Part shown: piece by piece, positions 58,200-64,000 of the stretch
Numbering within the stretch: position 1 is the first letter of the stretch
Layout: each line of letters begins with the position of its first letter
Assembly: GCA_032871835.1 (NCBI GenBank)
Contig: CM065297.1
Span: 43,711,098-43,775,097, forward strand
Direction of reading: 5' to 3'
Source of the DNA: Dipteronia dyeriana
Lineage: Eukaryota; Streptophyta; Magnoliopsida; Sapindales; Sapindaceae
Length of the DNA stretch: 64,000 nucleotides
Position numbers and translations under genes: made by a program
The notes under the pieces: model-generated
The model's database searches: none
Told to the model about the DNA's origin: nothing
What the model saw: only the letters and a program-made list of their open reading frames with translations

Positions 58200-59440
58200 T
58201 ACATTGGAAAATGGTTTATTCTATTTGCATGGAAATATCTCTCACTTGTTAGACACGGAATCAATGTAATATAATCATAAAAGAGTAAAATTATCAAAAG
58301 ATGAAACCTACCTATTGCATTTGTGCCTAGGTCATATTAACTTTAATAGGATTAAAAGATTAGTAAGTGACGGACCTCTAAGTGACTTAAAGGTTGATGA
58401 TCTACCAACTTGTGAATCTTGTTTGGAATGTAAAATGACCAAAAGGTCATTTACGACCAAAGGCACAAGAGCCATCGAATGTTTAGGATTGATACACACT
58501 GATGTGTGTGGACCTATGAGCATTCAAGCTAGAGGTGGATATGAGTACTTCATCACTTTCACGGATGATCACTCAAGATTTTGTTATGTGTATCTCTTGA
58601 GACATAAATCGGATGTTTTTGAAATGTTCAATGCATTTGAAGCTGAGGTTAAAAATCAGCCTGAGAAACGCATGAAAATCTTGAGGTCTGATCGTGGTGG
58701 AGAATATATATCTGGTGAGTTTCAGCAATATCTTATTGATAATGGGATAATTTCTCAGTTTTCTGTACCAGGCACACCTCAACAAAATGGGGTGGCAGAA
58801 AGAAGAAATAAAACTCTTTTGGACATGGTTAGGTCTATGTTGAGTTATTCAACGCTCCCTATTTCTTTTTGGGGATATGCTTTACAAACCGCAATGTACA
58901 TTCTAAATGATGCACCATCTAAGCCAGTTCCTAAAACACCGCATAAGTTATGGACCGGGTGAAAACCTAGTTTACAACACTTAAGGATATTTGAATGTCC
59001 TACGCACGTGTTAAAAGGAAAGACAGAAAAGATGGAGTCCCTGTTCAGAAACATGCATATTTGTAGGGTATCCAAAAGGAAAAAAGAGATATTATTTTTA
59101 TAGTCCTTCAGATCTTAAAGTATTTGTTTCGACAAAATGCTAAATTTCTAGAAAAGAACTATATGAATAATTTTGTGCCTAAAAATAGAATTGTCCTGAA
59201 TGAGCTTTTAGGAGATACAATTCAACAAGAGATTTCGTAACCAAACCCAATTGTAAGTTCTGTACCAACACAAGATCAACAATCTACCATACCTCGTTGT
59301 AGTGGAAGGGTTGTTAGAAAACCCAAGAGGCACATCGGTCTAGGAGAATCTATAGAGAATCTTCCAGATGACGATGATCCGTATACGTACAAGAAAGCAA
59401 TGGAAGATGTTGATTGTTGCCAATGGCAAAAGGAAATTCA
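58200..59440 (+). pseudogene. B2 pre-integrase and integrase
   Basis: The best-preserved coding piece in the window: 215 codons open (58315-58962). It starts at LCLGHINFNRIKRL (pre-integrase), then CESCLECKMTKRSF, and the complete DDE set: HTDVCGPM, LRSDRGGEYISGEF and PQQNGVAERRNKTL. A stop falls at 58960 (WTG*). The rest of the C-terminal region up to 59440 is broken. In the family it inserts the cDNA copy. Catalytic residues are intact here although the protein is cut short. Confidence 0.88.
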
Positions 59441-60960
59441 ATCCAAAATTTAATCTACATTCAAAAACAAAGTCTGGTCTCTTCTAGACTTGCCTAAAGG
59501 GATAAAACCCATTGGGTGCAACTGATTATACATTAGGAAAAGAGGAATGGATGGAAAGGTGGAAACCTTTAAAGCTAGATTGGTAGCTAAAGGTTATACA
59601 TAGAAGGAAGGTATCGATTATGAAGAAACCTTCTCTCATGTGGCTATGCTTAAATCCATTAGGATACTCTTATCCATTGCGGCATCTCTGGACCTAGAGA
59701 TTTGGAAAATCGACGTCAAGACAACTTTCCTTAATGGAAGTCTTAACGAAAGCATCTACATTATGCAACAAGAAGGATTCATTGAAAAAGGCCAAGAGGA
59801 AAGGGTATACAAGTTGCAAAGATCCATCTATGGATTGAAGCAAGCATTCAGATCCTGGAACATAAGGTTCGATCAAGCCATGAAAAGTTTTGGATTTATT
59901 CAAAACCTTGACGTACCTTGTGTATACAAAAGGATTAAAGGTGACAAGTTGGTTTTCCTAGTTCTTTACATTGATGATATACTACTCATCAGAAACGATG
60001 TAGGTGTATTGACATCAATAAAAGAATGGTTAGCAAAACAATTTGATATGAAGGACTTAAGAGAAGCAAGTTATATTCTTGGTATCCAAGTCATAAGGGA
60101 TAGAAAGAATAGAACGATTGCATTATCCCAAGCTTCATACATAGATAAAATCTTGTCTAGGATTTCCATGCAAGATTCTAAGAAAGGTATGTTACCTTTT
60201 AGACATGAAATCAAACTTTCTAAGGAACAAGTTCCTAAGAGTGAGCATGAAGAGTAATTCATGAGTAGGGTTCCGTATGCATCGGCAGTTGGAAGTCTCA
60301 TGTATGCAATGCTCTGTACTAGACCAAATATTTGTTTTGTTGTGGGCATAGTTAGCAGGTTTCAATCGAAACCCGGTCCTAATCATTGGATGGCTGTCAA
60401 GCATATTTTCAAGTATCTTAGAAGAATGAGAGATTATATGGTTGTATACTCTATAGGGGATTTAATTTCCGTTGGGTATACAGATTCTGATTTTCTGTCA
60501 GATTCTGACTTCAGGAGATTAACATCAGGATCTGTGTTTACTATTGGATAAGGGGCAGTCATATGGATGAGTATCTAGCAATCTTGTATTATTGATACCA
60601 CCACGGAAGCCGAGTACGTAGCCATATGCGAGGATGCTAAATAGGCTGTCTAGCTCTGCTAATTCTTGATTGACTTGGAAGTGGTTCCTGGTGCAAATAA
60701 ACAGATCACTATCTATTATGACAATAGTGGAGTAGTGGCTAATTTGAGAGAACCAAGAAGTCATAAGAGAGGGAAACACATTAAAAGAAAGTATCACCTT
60801 CTAAGGGAAATTGTACATAGGGGTGACATGACGATTACCAAGATCGTGTCAGCAGATAAGCTAGCGAATCCCTTTACTAAGGCTCTTCCACAAAAGAGTT
60901 TTGATGGGTATCTAGAGAACATGAGGATGAGAGATATGACACATTTGCTATAGAGCATGA
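59440..60960 (+). pseudogene. B2 reverse transcriptase and RNase H
   Basis: RT from about 59470, with GNKLIxRKRGMDGKVETF-like text in broken frames. Then 59640-60257 is open: KIDVKTTFLNGSL, YGLKQAFRSWN, the catalytic LYIDDILLIRND, and ASYILGIQVIRD. A stop at 60255-60257 separates it from 60261-60551 (VPYASAVGSLMYAMLCTRP). RNase H runs to 60953 (TTEAEYVAICED near 60605, YYDNSG near 60715, NPFTKALPQKSFDG), with in-frame stops near 60550 and 60640. RT catalytic aspartates are present. Confidence 0.88.
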
Positions 60961-61695
60961 GGGAGATGTTAGGTTTAGATATGTGTTGGCTTGATTCCTT
61001 AACAAAACTTAATTTCTTTGTAATGCTTAGTTGCTTAAGTGGTTCGTGATGATAAGAGTTTCAAGGAAGAAAAGCAACTTCTCATGATGTAAAGTTCATC
61101 TTCAAGAGGATTGGTTCTATTCTTTGATGCTAAGGTATCAAAATTCTTCATCCTCTTGCAAGGCGTAAGTGCACACACATACAATTCATATATTTGTGTC
61201 CCTACATCATAGCACATCATTTGGTATAACAAATTCACACACTTGAAGTTGAATGCTCATGCATTGGTATAAAAGTAACATGTTTTGGAAAATGCATGAT
61301 TGAAGACTATCTCTATCTACTTTGCATTCTTGTGTGAAATGTGTTTGTTTGTTTATATGTTTGTATAACATGGATCTTGAACTTTATTTTAGTCTTAGAT
61401 TATTCATGATTTAGTTTCGGTCATTTCGGTTACTCATACTATTGATTACAAGTTCTAAGTCAAAAGATACTACACCTTCAACTCATATTGCATACATTGT
61501 ATTCATCTTCTTATATTGAGTCGAATTCTTATTTTCTGGGTTAAGTATCTTATATGTCCATGTCCATGAGGGAGTTTTGATTGGAAATCTTCAAACAGAT
61601 TCCAATTCGGAGTCTGGAGGCCAATGAACGGTCGAAGAACGCGAGAGGAGTGATAGGGAAGAGGTGCGATGTCATAAGCCATCACTTGGCACCTT

Positions 61696-61764
61696 CCCGA
61701 GATGGCGTGTGGCCATCTTGGACCCAAAGCCTTGCTGCCCTGAGATGCCCATGCGCCATCTCAA
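61696..61764. repeat. GC-rich inverted repeat in S4 LTR
   Basis: CCCGAGATGGCGTGTGG (61696-61712) against CCATGCGCCATCTCAAGG (61749-61766): the same structure as S1 and S2 with three or four changes, several of them still allowing G-T pairing. Confidence 0.75.
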
Positions 61765-62519
61765 GGAGGCACTATGGCATGAGGGAAATTCTGTCTTTAG
61801 GTTTATTTCTCTTTAAAATCTCTCTTTCCCTCTCATTCATTACAAGTTAAATAAGTTGAGAAAAACGAATTTGAAGAACAAGTGCAGAATTTTTCTCTCA
61901 ACATTTTTATTTTTGTTTTTGTCATAACTTCTTCATTTCTACCCCGAATCACTTGATTCAAAAACCGATTTCGAGTGTCTTGAAGATTTCTACAAACCCC
62001 AAGCATTTCCAGAACCAAAGGATTTCTATAACATTCGTAGTGATCAGATCTTCAGTTCATAATTTTCATTCTTGTTGGTAAAATCACCTTCTTCTTAGTT
62101 TTCTTCTTTGATCTTCTTATTGATTGATGCTATTTGATTAAGAAGTATGACTAGGATGATTTTGATATCATTTTTTTTTTGTTGATTTGATTTTCAAGGT
62201 TAGCTAGATTTGTGATAAACTGAATGATTTGTGCTAAACTTGATAAACATGAAATTGTTTCTAGAAATCTTTTGATCTTATGATTGATTGGCTATTTCTA
62301 GATTTAATTTCGTTTTCTAAGAACTAGGTTGTGTTCAATTGGTATCTACATCTTCATATCTATGTTCTTAGTTGATAACATGCTTAGGTTGTCAAGATAC
62401 ATTTGTGATTGGTCTTTGAAAGTATAATCTAGCTATCTAGTTGCATGTCCATAGAATTTGTTGATTATCATTTTCTATGTTGAGTGCTTGTTTGCGTTTT
62501 TCATTCATGATCACTTAGA

Positions 62520-62790
62520 AACCTTGTAAAGAGGTAGGAAGTCTCATATCTTAGAGTGATTTTTTAATTTGAGCAATTGGAAGTATTAGCAAGAATCGGG
62601 AGGACTTAGATAGCTAAGCAAGTGGAAGTCTCGATAAGAACTGTGAGACCTCGGATTGTTGAGCAAGGAAGTCTCAACTAGAGTTGGGAGGACTCGGATA
62701 GTTGAGCAAGAAGTCTTGCCTAGGGTCGGGAGGATCTAGAAAGGTGAGCAAGGAATCTTCCTAGAGATAGGAGGTCTTGGATAGGAAGTC
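62520..62790. repeat. Imperfect tandem array in S4 LTR
   Basis: Units with GAGCAAG(T/G)(G)GAAGTCT and CGGGAGGA(C/T)T(C/T)(G/A)GATAG, homologous to the arrays of S1 and S2. Confidence 0.75.
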
Positions 62791-63097
62791 GTCTTAGTAG
62801 ATCTCTAGGTTCAAGGGTAGAGTAAGAGTGATAGCTTGGAGAGCATGTGTTGATTACTTGAGTGTGTAACTCTTATTGGAAATAGTGGATTTGTTTTTTG
62901 TCGGTGGTTGTGGTATCAACCCGTGGATGTTTCCTCTTTGGAGATTTACCACATAAACATTGTGTGTCATTGTTTGCTATTTTCATTAAGACTTATTAAA
63001 ATTGCATTATTTTAAAAGAAGACAAAAAATTGGAGCATATACCTATTCACCCCCCTCTAGGTATATCTACACTATAAAGATAAAGGGAAATTTCAAT

Positions 63098-63110
63098 TGG
63101 TATCAGAGCC
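63098..63110 (+). promoter_or_regulatory. Primer binding site of S4
   Basis: TGGTATCAGAGCC two bases after the LTR CA end at 63095. Confidence 0.88.
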
Positions 63111-63145
63111 GGTGTCTATACGCACTTGGATAGATCTTCTTTGTA

Positions 63146-64000
63146 GTGTGTGTTATCTTCTTTTGTTTCATCATGATTAAAGAAATGTATTCTTTTGTGG
63201 CTTCTCTTGTTGAAGGTGAGTTTATTGGCGTAGATGGTCAAAAGATCAAAGATCTTATTCAAGAAAATGAAAGGATCTCTAAGATCAATAAGTCTCTCAC
63301 TAAGAAGTTAGAAAATCATGATTGTAGCTCAAAATGTGTTATTGATCTTAATGACAAAACTCTTAATCTTGAGAAAAAATTGATTGATAACAATGATAGA
63401 TTAAGTATTTTGAAGCATTAAATTGAGCAAAGAGCTGAATCTCTTGATCGTGCTAGGAGAATTGAAAATGTGCTTAGAGCAAAACTTAATGAGCATGAGA
63501 ATCAAGAGAAAGTGTTTAATGACAAACTTAATGAGGCTAAAGATATGATTAACAAGATGTTATCTAGCTCTAACAAAGTGAAAGCTCTCGTTAAGGTTGG
63601 AACCTTCAAGCGACAAAAGAGGTTTAGGATATGTTAATGAAAACTCAACTCCTTTATATAACAAATCTACTTTTGTCGAAGCTTGTAGCAATTTAAATGT
63701 AGGTACACTCTCCAACGATAAAGCCATAAATGCTACCGGTGGTGCCTCAACATCAACAATGAAGGTCAAGGAAAAGACTCAATAACGTCGAAGACAAGCT
63801 ACATCATTATCAAATGCAAAAGGCAAGACATCTAGTGTTGCACGCCAAAGAGGTAAAAATGTGAGAAGGAAAAATGTGTTGAATGCTTAAGCAAATGGTA
63901 AACTTCTCAAATTCATACCTATTTGTCATTATTACAACACGGTAGAACACATAAGACCTAGATGTTATGAATACATTCATAAATGTATAATTACCAATGA
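63146..64000 (+). pseudogene. Gag-like ORF of S4, coiled coil and second knuckle
   Basis: The in-frame start is the ATG at 63173 (MIKEMYSFVASLVEG) or the earlier one at 63146. A long coiled coil follows (KIKDLIQENERISKINKSL, NDKTLNLEKKLIDNNDRL). A stop at 63419 is followed by more heptad-like text (IEQRAESLDRARRIENVLRA). After a frame change near 63595 comes DKRGLGYVNENSTP, the usual Sirevirus Gag linker. The end at 63910-63990 is CHYYNTVEHIRPRCYEYI, the counterpart of S1 CHYCNTIGHIKPWCYKY with its second Cys lost. No UBN2 core precedes the coiled coil, as in S2 and S3. The gene runs off the window. Confidence 0.68.

Larger units (their letters stand above)
57487..60966 (+). mobile_element. 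Ty1/copia element B2, 5'-truncated
   Basis: Plus-strand copy of the B family. It begins in mid-gag at GATGGTGAGACC (57488), matching GATGGTGAGATG in B (about 45307 on minus), and runs through RNase H to its stop at 60951-60953. Internal sequence agrees with B by eye at roughly nine bases in ten. The 3' end passes at the polypurine tract into an S-type LTR instead of a B-type LTR. Confidence 0.85.
60967..63095 (+). repeat. 5' LTR of S4
   Basis: 2.13 kb, TG...CA (TGTTAGGTTTAG to TTTCA). It is shorter than other S LTRs because of fewer U3 units and a shorter R/U5. The position of the S2 TATA box reads CTCTTTAAAATC and looks lost. The open frames at 61503-61850 are LTR sequence. Confidence 0.8.
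60967..64000 (+). mobile_element. Sirevirus-like element S4, 5' part
   Basis: LTR (60967-63095), primer site at 63098 and a gag-like interior that runs out of the window. It shares with S1 and S2 the TGTTAGGT start, one 55-bp U3 unit (about 61165-61215), the GC-rich inverted repeat (61696-61764) and the tandem array (62520-62790). It is the most diverged member. It begins exactly where B2 would be expected to begin its own 3' LTR. Confidence 0.82.

Overview
This is AT-rich nuclear DNA from a flowering plant, probably a dicot, and it consists almost entirely of decayed, nested LTR retrotransposons. I found no host protein gene, rRNA, tRNA or CRISPR array. The evidence for a plant is the mix of elements: Ty1/copia polyproteins with initiator-Met tRNA primer sites (TGGTATCAGAG), Ty3/gypsy elements of the Tat type (double RNase H and an antisense extra gene), and Sirevirus-like elements with very long LTRs and coiled-coil Gag. 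Every coding region longer than about 100 codons is broken by stops or frameshifts, apart from short stretches. Element names here (A, B, B2, D, S1-S4, T0-T2) are local labels.

Layout. 1-3143: 5' half of copia element D, minus strand. 3144-4430: no recognisable gene. 4440-5492: minus-strand Tat-type gag scrap (T0). 5493-6338: piece of a B-type LTR. 6339-13408: copia element A, minus strand, with two LTRs and a nearly complete but broken pol. 13409-15202: Sirevirus-like fragment S3, minus. 15203-16010: A-like LTR piece. 16011-19608: Tat-type gypsy T1, plus strand (LTR, gag, protease, start of RT), cut inside RT. 19609-48168: copia element B, minus strand. Its 3' LTR is split by the Sirevirus-like element S1 (20424-40581, minus), and the S1 gag is itself split by S2 (28133-37633, plus). 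S2 has matched LTRs and a 5-bp target duplication CCATC. 48169-57487: Tat-type gypsy T2, pol on minus, with an antisense extra gene on plus. 57487-60966: second B-type copia (B2, plus) lacking its 5' end. 60967-64000: 5' LTR and start of gag of S4, plus, running out of the window.

How the parts relate. The order of events is readable: T1 was cut by B, B's LTR by S1, and S1's gag by S2, a four-deep nest. The S elements share LTRs of about 2.1-2.85 kb with a GC-rich inverted repeat just upstream of the promoter, variable tandem repeats and several extra polypurine tracts. They show Gag-like coding but no protease, integrase or reverse transcriptase. They look like non-autonomous Sirevirus derivatives that must have been mobilised by proteins made elsewhere. 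S1 also carries a second gene resembling the 'putative plant transposon protein' family, which is the most unusual coding feature here.

All boundaries were read by eye from repeat alignment, primer sites, polypurine tracts and TG...CA ends. Percent identities were not computed.
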